Source: Gemmatimonadaceae bacterium
Lineage (GTDB): Bacteria > Gemmatimonadota > Gemmatimonadetes > Gemmatimonadales > Gemmatimonadaceae
NCBI GenBank assembly: GCA_025934075.1
Contig: JAICYT010000018.1
Span: forward strand, 1-32,185
Direction: 5' to 3'
DNA: 32,185 nt
Made by a program: the position numbers and the translations under genes. Under the pieces are notes generated by a model. That model had not been told where the DNA came from. It saw only the letters and a program-made list of their open reading frames with translations, and searched no databases. Below, piece by piece: positions 1 to 8,554 of the stretch (its first letter is position 1; each line of letters starts with the position of its first letter).

Positions 1-462
1 GGCACGACGACCGTCACCCGCACTGATCGGCTCACAATCGATCGAACGGCGATGAGATCGGAGTCAGTTTCTGACGGGAGATTCGTAAGTGGGGCCATGG
101 GCGTTGTCATAGGAGAGAATCATAATAACGCGCGCGGAATGTGGACTGTCGGTGACGTTGGTGTCGCCATGCGGCGGACCGACTCCGAAAGGCCGCCGAA
201 GGAGCAAATGAAAGCGAATTGTCTGCGTTGGATACAGTATTCGCAAAAATATCGTTCGAGCACTAGTGACGCATTGAAACGTGACAGGGTTTACTTCACG
301 TCGCGACAAAGCCCTTATGTCCCATGCGCCGGCCGCGCGAGGGGTGCACAAGGCGAAGCCGCAACACGATTGGTCTCGCCGCGCTCGCGGGCTGCGCGGC
401 GTTTGCGATCGGCCGACGTCGGCCATCCATTCACCAGCCATTTGGCTCTCGATGGAGGAGGC
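1..462. other. Upstream region of the SusC-like gene, no credible gene
   Basis: This stretch is noticeably richer in A and T between about 105 and 310 than the genes that follow. The frame of the receptor stays open upstream to position 52, but the translated extension has no signal peptide or family similarity, and the true start at 463 has a ribosome-binding site and signal sequence. Open frames on the other strand here show no recognisable protein. I could not find a convincing sigma-70 promoter; the best match, TTGGAT at 228 with TATCGT at 250, is weak. It most likely holds the promoter and untranslated leader of the SusCD operon. Confidence 0.6.
454..460 (+). promoter_or_regulatory. Ribosome-binding site fixing the SusC-like start
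   Basis: GGAGGAG lies just before the ATG at 463. It decides between this start and the open frame reaching back to position 52, because a typical signal peptide follows immediately. Confidence 0.7.
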
Positions 463-3400
463 ATGGCACTCGCGTTTCGCCGTTTGGTCGCTGGGATCGG
501 CATCGTGGCGTGGTTACCCATGGTCGCCGCCGCGCAGGAAGCCGCAACGGTTTCTGGGCGCGTCACCGGAGAAGGAGGCGCAGGGTTGTCCGGCGTCTCC
601 GTCTCGATTCCCGAGCTCGGGCTCGGCGCTCTGACCCACGAGGACGGGTCATACACCTTCGGCGTTCCGAGCGCGCGCGTCACGCGCCAAGCCGTCACGA
701 TCACCGCGCGTCGTGTGGGCTACAAGCCGAAGACCGCACGCATCACGCTGAATCCGGGCTCGATCAATCAGAACTTCGTGCTCGAGGCCAACCCGCTGCA
801 ACTCGGAGAAGTCGTCGTCACCGGCGCGGGGACGGCGACCGAGGTAGAAAAGCTCGGGAACGTCCGCAACTCGGTCTCGGCGGATCTCGTCGAGAAATCG
901 AACGAGACGAACCTCGTGCAAGCGTTGGCGGCCAAAGCGCCGAACGTCGTCATCAACCAATCGGCCGGCGATCCTGGTGCGTCCTCCAAAATTCAAATTC
1001 GCGGCTTACGCACGATGAACGGCCAGACGCAACCGCTGTTCGTCGTCGACGGAATTCCCGTCAACAATTCCACGGTGTCGACGACCAACTTCAATCCGAT
1101 CGACGCGGGCGGCGGTGGGGTTGGCGGTCAGGATAATGGCGGCGAGTTCGAAGGCACTTCGGCGCCGAACCGCATGATGGACCTGAATCCGAATGACATC
1201 GAGAGCGTCGAGATCCTCAAGGGCGCGTCCGCGGCGGCGATCTATGGCGCACGCGCCGCGAACGGCGTCATTCTGATCACGACCAAGCACGGTCGTTCCG
1301 GCGCCACACACTACGAGCTTCGGAGCTCGGGGTCCAACGACGAGGTGACACGCAAGGAGCCGCTTCAGCGCTCCTTCGGTCTCGGATTGCTCAACGTTCC
1401 GGCAGGTACCTGCGACGACATCGGCAAGTCGTCTTGCTTGCGCAGCTGGGGGCCGGCTCTCAGCGGCGTGCCCACGTACGACCACTCGAGCGAAGCGTTC
1501 GACACCGGCCACGTTCTCGACAATACACTGAGCGCGTCGGGCGGCAACGATCGAACCACGTTCTATCTGTCGGCCAACAACAATCACAATGAAGGCGTGT
1601 TCATTGGGCCGAACAACTTCTTCAATCGGTCGACGGTTCGTCTCAACGCGGCGCACCATCTGACGGACGACTTCACCATTGGCGGAAACTTCTCGTACGC
1701 CGATACGCGCGGCCATTTCACGCAGCGCGGCAACAACGTGAATGGTTTGTTGCTGGGTCTGTTCCGTACACCGCCGGAGTTCAACAACTTCCCGGCGCTC
1801 GATCCGACGACGGGCTTGCACCGCTCATACCGCCTGCAAGACCCGACGCCCGAGACGGCCGGCCAATCGCGCGGCTTCAACAATCCGATCTTCGATCTCA
1901 CGCAAGAGCTGAACGACCAGAAGGCCGGCCGATCATTTGGAAACTTGAATGCGCAATACATCGCAAACCACTGGCTGACCTTCGCCTACACGCTCGGCGC
2001 CGACTACTCGAACGACGAGCGGCTCGAGGGATGCCCGGCGGAATGCTCCGACGTGGCCGCCGGCGGTCGAATCACCGAGGGTAAGGTCGTCGACTATCAG
2101 ATCGACCATAACCTCACTGGCACCGCGACCTGGAACCTGAGTCAGAACTTCGGTGGAACCGTCACCGCCGGCCAGAATTTGAACTCGCGAAACCTTCGTA
2201 CGTTCTCGGTGGTCGGCCGCACGTTGATCGCACCGCAGCCGTTCAGCATCCTCAACACGCTGTCGCGCGATCCGCCGAGCGACTATCAGACGGAGGTTCA
2301 CAACGAGTCGTACTTTGGCCAGGCGACGTTCGACGTCTATCAGCAGCTCTATCTCACGGGCGCACTTCGCGATGACGGCTCGACGACGTTCGGCCGCTCG
2401 AATCGCACGAGTTTGTTCCCCAAGGCGAGCGCCGCGTGGACGTTCACCAAGTTCCACACGATTCCTGGGTTGACGTTCGGCAAGGCGCGTCTGTCCTACG
2501 GCGAGGCCGGCAACGAGCCGCAGCCGTACCTGACGTCGGTCACGTTCAGCGGCACGAACCTCGTTGGCGGCATCGCGCAGGGCACAGGTCTCACGCCGAC
2601 GCAAAGCGGCATTGGTGGTCTGTTCTTCACGACGACCAAGCCGGCAACGTCGCTCAAGCCCGAGCGCACACGCGAGACGGAAGGTGGATTCGACGTCGGA
2701 TTCTGGGGCGAGAAAGCAGACTTGAGCGCGACCTGGTACAAGTCACGCACGACGGACGTCATCCTGGTGACGCCGATCGCTCCGTCGACCGGATACGGCA
2801 GTGAAGCGAAGAACGCGGGAATCTTCCGTAACAGCGGAACGGAGCTGAGCCTCAACCTCCGGCCGCTCACGCGGACGAACTACTCGTGGGACGTGGGCCT
2901 TGGCTGGGGACGTAACCAGTCGCTGGTCGAGAACATCGCCGGCGCCGACTTCCTGTTCACCGGTGGCGCATTCATCGGGACGGTCGCGATGAAGGGTCAG
3001 CCGCTCGGCGTGATTCGAAGCGAGGGCTGGGTGCGGTGCGGCATCACGCCGGATGATTATTTGCCGACGCTCGCCGCGGCGTGCGCCGGCAAGCCAAAGG
3101 GCGCGCTCTACATCGACGATGGGACAAACGGCTGCTCCGACGCAGGAATGCCCTGCGAAGATACCAATCTGCGTATTCTCGGCGATCCGAATCCGAAGTG
3201 GACCGGTAATGCGCACACGAGCTTCAAGTTCAGGAAGCTCGAACTGTCCGGCCTGCTCGACATCCGTCACGGTGGCTTGATGTGGAATGGCACCAAGGGC
3301 GCGCTTTGGAGCTACGGAACGCACGGCGATACGCAGGATCGTGCGATCTGCACCAAGACCGGTTCGACGGTCAGCTGCACGGGAAACGAGCACGCCTTTG

Positions 3401-3786
3401 GCGACGCCGACTGGTATCCCGGGGTCGTAGTCGGACCGGGCGCCGGCCAGAAGATTCCGATCGGCGAGAATTGGTATCGCCTCAGCAATCTGGCTGCGTG
3501 TCCGTTCACGGGCATCGATGAACCGTGCCTCGAGAACGCCGGCTTCGTGAAGCTGCGCGAGATATCGGTCGCCTACACGTTCGATCAGCCGTGGGTTTCA
3601 CGTCTCCTCAATCTGTCGACCATGAACATTCGCTTCGCCGGTCGCAACCTGAAGACCTGGACGAAGTACACCGGACTCGATCCGGAAACGAATGCCGCCG
3701 GTCCGTTCGAGCAGGTTGGCGCCGCCGATTACTTCAATCTTCCGCTGACCCGATCGTTCGTACTCACGGTCAGCCTCAACCGCTAA
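463..3786 (+). CDS. SusC/RagA-family TonB-linked outer membrane receptor
   Basis: Outer-membrane receptor of the SusC type, predicted to import oligomers with energy from TonB. It has 1107 residues from the chosen ATG, which is preceded by GGAGGAG and followed by a signal peptide ending near VAAAQ (residue 25). Residues about 27-110 form a carboxypeptidase-regulatory-like beta domain (SGRVTGEGGAGLSGVSVSI). Next come the TonB-box region (EVVVTGAG, 116-123) and the plug domain, about 130-278, with FVVDGIPVNN and the hallmark SVEILKGASAAAIYG. The rest is the beta barrel. The plug carries a glycine-rich insert at about 215-232. The SusD-like lipoprotein follows after 15 bases, so the two form a pair. 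No hydrolase, regulator or sensor gene is adjacent, so the substrate cannot be named. Confidence 0.95.
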   Translation: MALAFRRLVAGIGIVAWLPMVAAAQEAATVSGRVTGEGGAGLSGVSVSIPELGLGALTHEDGSYTFGVPSARVTRQAVTITARRVGYKPKTARITLNPGSINQNFVLEANPLQLGEVVVTGAGTATEVEKLGNVRNSVSADLVEKSNETNLVQALAAKAPNVVINQSAGDPGASSKIQIRGLRTMNGQTQPLFVVDGIPVNNSTVSTTNFNPIDAGGGGVGGQDNGGEFEGTSAPNRMMDLNPNDIESVEILKGASAAAIYGARAANGVILITTKHGRSGATHYELRSSGSNDEVTRKEPLQRSFGLGLLNVPAGTCDDIGKSSCLRSWGPALSGVPTYDHSSEAFDTGHVLDNTLSASGGNDRTTFYLSANNNHNEGVFIGPNNFFNRSTVRLNAAHHLTDDFTIGGNFSYADTRGHFTQRGNNVNGLLLGLFRTPPEFNNFPALDPTTGLHRSYRLQDPTPETAGQSRGFNNPIFDLTQELNDQKAGRSFGNLNAQYIANHWLTFAYTLGADYSNDERLEGCPAECSDVAAGGRITEGKVVDYQIDHNLTGTATWNLSQNFGGTVTAGQNLNSRNLRTFSVVGRTLIAPQPFSILNTLSRDPPSDYQTEVHNESYFGQATFDVYQQLYLTGALRDDGSTTFGRSNRTSLFPKASAAWTFTKFHTIPGLTFGKARLSYGEAGNEPQPYLTSVTFSGTNLVGGIAQGTGLTPTQSGIGGLFFTTTKPATSLKPERTRETEGGFDVGFWGEKADLSATWYKSRTTDVILVTPIAPSTGYGSEAKNAGIFRNSGTELSLNLRPLTRTNYSWDVGLGWGRNQSLVENIAGADFLFTGGAFIGTVAMKGQPLGVIRSEGWVRCGITPDDYLPTLAAACAGKPKGALYIDDGTNGCSDAGMPCEDTNLRILGDPNPKWTGNAHTSFKFRKLELSGLLDIRHGGLMWNGTKGALWSYGTHGDTQDRAICTKTGSTVSCTGNEHAFGDADWYPGVVVGPGAGQKIPIGENWYRLSNLAACPFTGIDEPCLENAGFVKLREISVAYTFDQPWVSRLLNLSTMNIRFAGRNLKTWTKYTGLDPETNAAGPFEQVGAADYFNLPLTRSFVLTVSLNR

Positions 3787-3801
3787 CGCGAGGACTACGG
3801 A

Positions 3802-5166
3802 ATGCGATTCATCAAATACGCAGCCGTCGCGAGCTTGTGCGCCATGGCGAGCCTCAGCGGTTGCAGCAATTTCCTGGATTCGGAGAAAGCGGTCAACGAT
3901 CCGAACAACCCGACCGGTGCGACGACGAATCAATTGTTCGTCGCGAGTCTGGCGAACATCTTCGGGCAGCAGGAAGGCCCGGTTGCAATGAACGTTTGCG
4001 AATGGATGCAGCAGTGCGCCGGTGTCGGTGGCCGGTTCGTCGAGGTGCAAGGAACATACAGCATTACCAGCGACAGCTTCGACGGCTCGTTCCAATCGAT
4101 CTACACGGGCGGAGGGCTCAACCAAATTCGCGCGATCGAGACGAATACGGACGCGTCCGGAGATAAGCTGTACCACGGCATCGCTGAAGTGCTCGAAGTG
4201 ATGGACGTGCTTTGGGGCACCGACATCTGGGGAGATATTCCCTACAGCGACGCCGTCGGCGCGAACCCCACGCCGAAATTCGACACGCAGCAGACGATCT
4301 ATGCTTCGCTGCTGACCCTACTCGACAAGGCGATCGCCGACATTCAAGCAGGCGGCACCGGGCCGGGCGCCTATGATTTGGTCTACGGCGGCAGTGCGGT
4401 TAAATGGACGGAAGCCGCGCACACGCTCAAGGCGCGTATCTATTTGCACCAGGAAGAAAAGCTGGGCGCGGCACAGTACACGAGTGCGTTGGCCGAAGCC
4501 CGCAAGGGAATCAGCAAGCCGGCCGACGACTGGAATACGGTGCATTCAACTGCGACATCCGAGCGGAATTTGTGGGCACAGTTCCAGCTCACGTCGTTCG
4601 GCCAGGATCTCGTCGCCGGATCCGCGCTCGTGAACTTGATGCTTGCCCAGAACGATCCGCGGCTTCCGGATTATTTCGCCAAGAACTCACATGGCGGCTT
4701 CGGCGGTTACAACGTCGCAACGCAAACCACGCCGGCGGATTCGGTCTCATCCATCCTTGGCTCGGGCCGGACGAACGACGTGACATTCGGTCAGCCGATC
4801 ATCACGTACGATGAGACGCAACTGATCATCGCCGAGGCGGCGTTCCAGACGAATGACAAAGCGTCTGCCGCGACGGCACTCAACAACGTGCGTGCGGAGC
4901 ACGGCAAGCCTGCGATCGCCAATCCGACGCTTGCCGACATCATGAACGAGAAGTACATCGCACTGTTCCAGAACGTCGAGGCGTGGAACGACTACAAGCG
5001 GACATGTCTCCCGGCGTTGAAGCCCGCGAAGAGCAAGTTGGCCATCCCAGGACGATTCTTGTATGGCTCGACCGAAGCGCAAACAAATCCGGATAACACT
5101 CCCGCGGAGCAACCGTTGTCCACGGGCCGGAATTGGAACGACCCGAATGCCTGCACCGGCACATAA
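3802..5166 (+). CDS. SusD/RagB-family nutrient-binding lipoprotein
   Basis: Surface lipoprotein of 454 residues that normally caps its SusC partner and binds the ligand. The N-terminus is a lipoprotein signal with lipobox LSGC, so the mature protein starts at Cys21, followed by NFLDSEKAVNDPNNPTG, typical of SusD proteins. The middle and C-terminal parts carry the helical TPR-like pattern of the family (VKWTEAAHTLKARIYLH, ETQLIIAEAAFQ, ALNNVRAEHG, IMNEKYIALFQNVEAWNDYKR). GCGAGGA precedes the ATG and the gene sits 15 bases after the SusC-like gene, so they should be co-transcribed. A strong hairpin downstream probably ends the unit. Substrate unknown. Confidence 0.95.
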   Translation: MRFIKYAAVASLCAMASLSGCSNFLDSEKAVNDPNNPTGATTNQLFVASLANIFGQQEGPVAMNVCEWMQQCAGVGGRFVEVQGTYSITSDSFDGSFQSIYTGGGLNQIRAIETNTDASGDKLYHGIAEVLEVMDVLWGTDIWGDIPYSDAVGANPTPKFDTQQTIYASLLTLLDKAIADIQAGGTGPGAYDLVYGGSAVKWTEAAHTLKARIYLHQEEKLGAAQYTSALAEARKGISKPADDWNTVHSTATSERNLWAQFQLTSFGQDLVAGSALVNLMLAQNDPRLPDYFAKNSHGGFGGYNVATQTTPADSVSSILGSGRTNDVTFGQPIITYDETQLIIAEAAFQTNDKASAATALNNVRAEHGKPAIANPTLADIMNEKYIALFQNVEAWNDYKRTCLPALKPAKSKLAIPGRFLYGSTEAQTNPDNTPAEQPLSTGRNWNDPNACTGT

Positions 5167-5196
5167 GGCGCTCGCCGGCGTGCGGTAACACATTTG

Positions 5197-5236
5197 CACG
5201 ATGGGGAGAACGAGCGACTTCGTTCTCCCCATCGTG
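5197..5236 (+). terminator. Perfect 17-bp stem hairpin after susD
   Basis: Bases 5197-5213 are the exact reverse complement of 5220-5236, with a six-base loop (GCGACT). It lies 30 bases past the SusD-like stop and 19 bases before the next ATG. There is no run of T after it, so it is not a textbook intrinsic terminator; it could terminate weakly, protect the 3' end of the SusCD mRNA, or be bidirectional. Confidence 0.65.
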
Positions 5237-5255
5237 TCGTTGCGGGAGTCGATGC

Positions 5256-5720
5256 ATGAAATTGAAATCCAGATTGTACATGCTCGCGCTCGGACTCATC
5301 GCCGCCTTTGGCCTCGACGGGTGCTATGCCTACGTCCGCCCCTCACCGGGCCCGCTCGTTGGCCGTCCCGTGCAAGCGACGCTCACGGACTCCGGAGCCG
5401 TGGTTCTCGCGGGGCGCATCGGTCCCTCCGTCGAATTCATGCGCGGCAACGTCGTCTCGGAGGACACGCACAAGATTTCGCTCGCGATGGACGAGACGAC
5501 CTACCGCGATGGAACCGGAACGTCGTGGCGGCACGAGGTGGTCGAGGTGCCGCGTCCGCTCATGCGCGAGGTCGATGTACGCCAGTTTTCACCGACCCGC
5601 ACGGCGCTCTTCGCGACGATTGCGTCGGTTGTGTTCATCACGGTGGAACGCGGATTCTTGAAAGGCGGCGGGGCGAACGCCGCCGGCACTGGACAAACGG
5701 GACTACCAACAGGCCGCTAA
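5256..5720 (+). CDS. Small predicted lipoprotein, unknown function
   Basis: A 154-residue protein that I do not recognise. The chosen ATG follows GGGAG at 5244-5248. The first 22 residues form a lipoprotein-like signal (LALGLIAAFGLDGC), giving Cys23 as the likely lipidated residue, although Asp at -2 is unusual for a lipobox. The body (residues 36-110) looks like a small beta-rich domain (VQATLTDSGAVVLAGRIGPSV, VVSEDTHKISLAMDETTYRDG). A second hydrophobic stretch (ALFATIASVVFITV) lies at about 119-133, followed by a glycine-rich tail. It stands alone between the SusCD hairpin and a convergent gene. Envelope location is inferred. Confidence 0.75.
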   Translation: MKLKSRLYMLALGLIAAFGLDGCYAYVRPSPGPLVGRPVQATLTDSGAVVLAGRIGPSVEFMRGNVVSEDTHKISLAMDETTYRDGTGTSWRHEVVEVPRPLMREVDVRQFSPTRTALFATIASVVFITVERGFLKGGGANAAGTGQTGLPTGR

Positions 5721-5721
5721 G

Positions 5722-5740
5722 GCCGTCAGTTCCTGATGGC
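5722..5740. terminator. Short hairpin at a convergent gene junction
   Basis: GCCGTCAG at 5722-5729 pairs with CTGATGGC at 5733-5740 (one G-U pair, three-base loop). It overlaps the last codons of the minus-strand gene and begins one base after the plus-strand stop. Without T tracts the terminator reading is tentative. Confidence 0.3.
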
Positions 5741-6139
5741 AATCGACGAGCGCGCGAGATCCGTCTCGAGCGTCCAGTCGGCGGACTGGCCAGGGAAGAG
5801 ATGCAACACGTCGCTCGTCACACCTTGCGATCGGCCGATCGGGTCGGCATAGAACTGCACCTCATTCCCCGGATAGCGACGCAGATGCAGGCGAAACGCG
5901 CCCCTCGACGCCGCCGTCACGTCGCCGATCCGTTCGCGATAGCCGCCTCGAACATTGTAGATGACCACGTCGAGCGGATTGTGATTGATGACGTTGAGCG
6001 TCACGACATCCGTCTCGTCATCGACCGAATGTTGGTGTCGGAACGCGCACGACGTCGCGCTCGAGAGTGCCGCGACGGCTAGCACAACGCCGAGTATTCG
6101 GCGTCCGGTGCGAACGAGACTTGGCCGGCGAGCAGGCAT
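5726..6139 (-). CDS. Small predicted lipoprotein, unknown function
   Basis: A 137-residue protein that I cannot assign to a named family. After a basic start (MPARRPSLVRTGRR) comes a hydrophobic segment ending in ATSC at residues 28-31, which would make Cys31 the lipid anchor. The mature part reads like a small beta-sandwich (VVTLNVINHNPLDVVIYNV, FRLHLRRYPGNEVQFYADPIG) and ends in a more polar region (TSDVLHLFPGQSADWTLETDL). No clear ribosome-binding site precedes the ATG. It ends five bases from the convergent lipoprotein gene and lies downstream of the NGG-repeat gene on the same strand, separated by an inverted repeat, so it may have its own transcript. Confidence 0.75.
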   Translation of the reverse strand: MPARRPSLVRTGRRILGVVLAVAALSSATSCAFRHQHSVDDETDVVTLNVINHNPLDVVIYNVRGGYRERIGDVTAASRGAFRLHLRRYPGNEVQFYADPIGRSQGVTSDVLHLFPGQSADWTLETDLARSSIAIRN

Positions 6140-6147
6140 GGATCGAA

Positions 6148-6196
6148 GAGCCGATGGCTTCCGTCAGAGCAACAGTTGACGTATAGCCATCGGCTC
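6148..6196 (-). terminator. 12-bp inverted repeat between two minus-strand genes
   Basis: GAGCCGATGGCT at 6148-6159 is the exact reverse complement of AGCCATCGGCTC at 6185-6196, with a 25-base loop. It lies 31 bases past the stop of the NGG-repeat gene and 9 bases before the next minus-strand ATG. It could end the upstream transcript or shape the leader of the downstream gene; no T tract is present. Confidence 0.45.
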
Positions 6197-6226
6197 CGTC
6201 CCTCGCAAGGACTCTGATCGCGCGAG

Positions 6227-7036
6227 CTAGCGCCGCAGAATCGACACGCCGCCGTTCGTCGTTACCGCGCGAATCATTGCTCCGCCTGCGCCGAGCTGCG
6301 TCGAGAAACGGCGGCCGACCGAGCCCTGAAGCGTGACCGGGAAATCGATGTTCATCCCGCCATTTACCGTACCCGTTTCCAGCCGCGCTGAGTAGTTCGC
6401 GGGGATGATCAGATGCACGCCGCCGTTCGAGGTGCTGAGATCGAGTCCGGTGCCGGCCCATCGATCACCGCTCAACTCGGCGGTGACACCGCCGTTCACG
6501 GTCGTGCCGCGCACATCACCGTCGACGTCGCGGAGATTCAGGCCGCCGTTCACGGTTTCCAACTCCATCTTCGAGCTTACGCCGTCAACCGAGATGCCGC
6601 CGTTTTTCGCGGTGAGTGAGAGCTCGGTGCGTCGCGGTGCCCAAACCTCGTAGCTCACCGACCACGACTCGCGCTGTCGATTGCGATCGGGACCGTTGGC
6701 GCGGACCTGACCGTTTTGCGCGGTGACGAGAATTTCTTTCGCCATCGACTCCGCGTCGGACTGAGTCTCAGCCTGCGCCTGGATCATCGCCACGATCTCG
6801 ATCTGAGGCTTGTCCCAGCCGTGGACCGTGATGCCGCCGTTGTCGCGCCCGTCAACATTGATCGCGTTCGTCGCCGCGAGCGTGACGTTCCGCGTCTCGC
6901 AGAACCGCTCGTTGTCGCCACGGTTGCGGCGACAATCGTCCATGAATTGCGCGGCGCGGCTGGATTGCGCGAACAACTGGCCGCTAGTGAGCGCGCTGGT
7001 GAGGCAGATGACTGCGGCGAAGGTTGAGCGGCGCAT
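6227..7036 (-). CDS. Exported NGG-repeat protein (DUF4097/putative adhesin-like)
   Basis: A 269-residue protein with a signal peptide (cleavage near LFAQ, residue 24). The mature part carries seven Asn-Gly-Gly triplets at residues 66, 145, 163, 181, 204, 225 and 261, most within the pattern T-x-N-G-G-[hydrophobic]. This is the signature of the DUF4097 / putative auto-transporter adhesin-like group, which is expected to fold as a stacked beta structure with each NGG making a turn. A short Cys-containing segment (MDDCRRNRG...FCETR) follows the signal peptide and could form a disulphide. The start was chosen at 7036 because GGAG precedes it and the signal peptide begins there; the frame stays open further upstream. 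It is divergent from the sugar dehydrogenase gene. Precise role unknown. Confidence 0.85.
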   Translation of the reverse strand: MRRSTFAAVICLTSALTSGQLFAQSSRAAQFMDDCRRNRGDNERFCETRNVTLAATNAINVDGRDNGGITVHGWDKPQIEIVAMIQAQAETQSDAESMAKEILVTAQNGQVRANGPDRNRQRESWSVSYEVWAPRRTELSLTAKNGGISVDGVSSKMELETVNGGLNLRDVDGDVRGTTVNGGVTAELSGDRWAGTGLDLSTSNGGVHLIIPANYSARLETGTVNGGMNIDFPVTLQGSVGRRFSTQLGAGGAMIRAVTTNGGVSILRR

Positions 7037-7110
7037 GCGGAACTCCGGTTGGAAGATCGAGTGAACGCGAGCGATCGGGCGGCTGGTCTTCTGACACCGC
7101 GCCGGCCTCG

Positions 7111-7140
7111 TTGGTTGGAATCGGTTCGGCTCGGTATATT
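7111..7140 (+). promoter_or_regulatory. Candidate promoter for the sugar dehydrogenase gene
   Basis: TTGGTT at 7111-7116 and TATATT at 7135-7140 are 18 bases apart, inside the 182-base divergent intergenic region. The start of transcription would be near 7147, leaving a leader of about 70 bases. Pattern match only. Confidence 0.35.
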
Positions 7141-7218
7141 CGGCAGCGTCGAGACGGTATCCAGTATGCGGATCGGCTCGATCATGATTCTCCACCCGAT
7201 ACCCAGGAATTGTTCGAC

Positions 7219-8490
7219 ATGCGCGCCAAACTCGTTCTCGCGTCGTTGCTGACTTTGTCCGCGCCGGCGTTTCTCGGTGCTCAAGGGAAGGGCCGTACTA
7301 AATGCGACGCCGATAACGCCGGACTCAAGCTGCCGGCTGGCTTCTGCGCGACGATCTTTGCGGATACGGTCCGCGGCGCGCGCCACCTGTGGGTCGCGCC
7401 CAACGGTGATGTCTTCGTATCGCGACAAGGCCAGAAGGTTGGCGGCATTACCGCGTTGCGCGATACGAACTCCGACGGTAAGGCCGACGTCGAAGTGAAA
7501 TTCGCGACAGGTTTCAACTCATCGGAAGTTGCGATGTTCGGCGGGTATCTGTACACCGAGAACATCACCGGCGTGCTCCGGTTTCCGTTCAAAGCCGGAT
7601 CACTCGAGGCGGCCGGCGCGGCGGAAACCGTCGTCGAAGGGCTTCCCTCGGGCGGACATCAGAACAAGACCTTCGCCATCAGTCGCGACGGTGCGCTCTA
7701 TGTGAACATCGGATCGCCGACCAACTCGTGCCAGGAAAAGGATCGAGTCAAGGACTCGCCGGGAAAGCAGCCTTGCGCGGATTTGGAGACGCGAGCCGGC
7801 GTGTGGAAGTGGGATGCGCGGAAGCTGAACCAGAAGTACGAGAACGCGGTCCACTTCGCGCGGGGCCTTCGGAATGCGGTCGGCATCGCGATCAATCCAG
7901 CCGACGGCAAGCTGTGGGCAACCCAACACGGCCGCGATCAACTTGGCGGCCCGCTGGGGAGCTGGTCGTTCGACGCGCGATACAGCGCGGAGAATCCCGC
8001 TGAGGAATTGTTGCAGGTCAACCAGAACGACGACTTCGGTTGGCCATACTGCTACTACGCCGTAGAGGAACACCACCTCGTGCTCGCGCCCGAATATGGT
8101 GGCGATGGCAAGAAGGTCGGCGAATGCGCGAGCAAGAAAGAACCTGTCGCCACCTTTCCGGGGCACTGGGCTCCGAACGCGCTCATGTTTTACACCGGAT
8201 CGATGTTCCCAGCGAAGTACAAGAGCGGTGCATTCATTGCGTTTCACGGATCCTGGAACCGTGCGCCGGAAGATCAGGCCGGATTCAACGTCGTTTTCCA
8301 ACCGCTCAACGATGGGAAGGCAGCCGGGCCGTACGAAGTGTTCGCCGATGATTTCGGGCCGAACAAGTCTGGAGCGCGTCCGACCGGGAATCATCGCCCG
8401 ACGGGCTTGGCTCAGGGTCCGGATGGCGCGTTGTACGTCACCGATGACGCCGGTGGCCGTATCTACAAGATCATCTATACGGGGAAGTGA
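7219..8490 (+). CDS. Exported PQQ-dependent sugar dehydrogenase family protein
   Basis: A 423-residue secreted protein of the soluble glucose/sorbosone dehydrogenase beta-propeller family, which oxidises sugars with bound pyrroloquinoline quinone in the periplasm. A signal peptide covers residues 1-22 (LLTLSAPAFLGAQ). Family landmarks are KLPAGFCATIFAD, LWVAPNGDVFVS, SGGHQNKTFAISRDGALYVNIGS (His147 matches the usual catalytic His), ARGLRNAVGIAINP and the final HRPTGLAQGPDGALYVTDDAGGRIYKI. Several cysteines suggest disulphides. CAGGAA lies ahead of the ATG. It is divergent from the NGG-repeat gene. Cofactor and substrate are inferred from the family; no PQQ biosynthesis gene is in view, so the alternative is a related propeller with another role. 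Confidence 0.85.
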   Translation: MRAKLVLASLLTLSAPAFLGAQGKGRTKCDADNAGLKLPAGFCATIFADTVRGARHLWVAPNGDVFVSRQGQKVGGITALRDTNSDGKADVEVKFATGFNSSEVAMFGGYLYTENITGVLRFPFKAGSLEAAGAAETVVEGLPSGGHQNKTFAISRDGALYVNIGSPTNSCQEKDRVKDSPGKQPCADLETRAGVWKWDARKLNQKYENAVHFARGLRNAVGIAINPADGKLWATQHGRDQLGGPLGSWSFDARYSAENPAEELLQVNQNDDFGWPYCYYAVEEHHLVLAPEYGGDGKKVGECASKKEPVATFPGHWAPNALMFYTGSMFPAKYKSGAFIAFHGSWNRAPEDQAGFNVVFQPLNDGKAAGPYEVFADDFGPNKSGARPTGNHRPTGLAQGPDGALYVTDDAGGRIYKIIYTGK

Positions 8491-8507
8491 TTCTGCGCCC
8501 AGCGACG

Positions 8508-8535
8508 TTGAAACGCGTTACCTTCACAATAGGAT
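8508..8535 (+). promoter_or_regulatory. Candidate sigma-70 promoter for tal
   Basis: TTGAAA at 8508-8513 and TAGGAT at 8530-8535 are separated by 16 bases. Transcription would start near 8542, giving a very short leader before the GTG at 8555, with GGGAG at 8544-8548 as ribosome-binding site. Confidence 0.45.
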
Positions 8536-8554
8536 CTGAACTTGGGAGCCAGTC

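Noticed and set aside
64..441. A 125-codon minus-strand frame in the leader region
   Set aside because: No ribosome-binding site, no recognisable motif, and it sits in regulatory-looking DNA.
52..462. N-terminal extension of the SusC-like protein
   Set aside because: The frame is open, but a signal peptide and ribosome-binding site place the start at 463.
324..1136. A 270-codon Arg-rich open frame on the plus strand
   Set aside because: It overlaps the SusC-like gene in another frame and has the typical Arg-rich composition of shifted frames.
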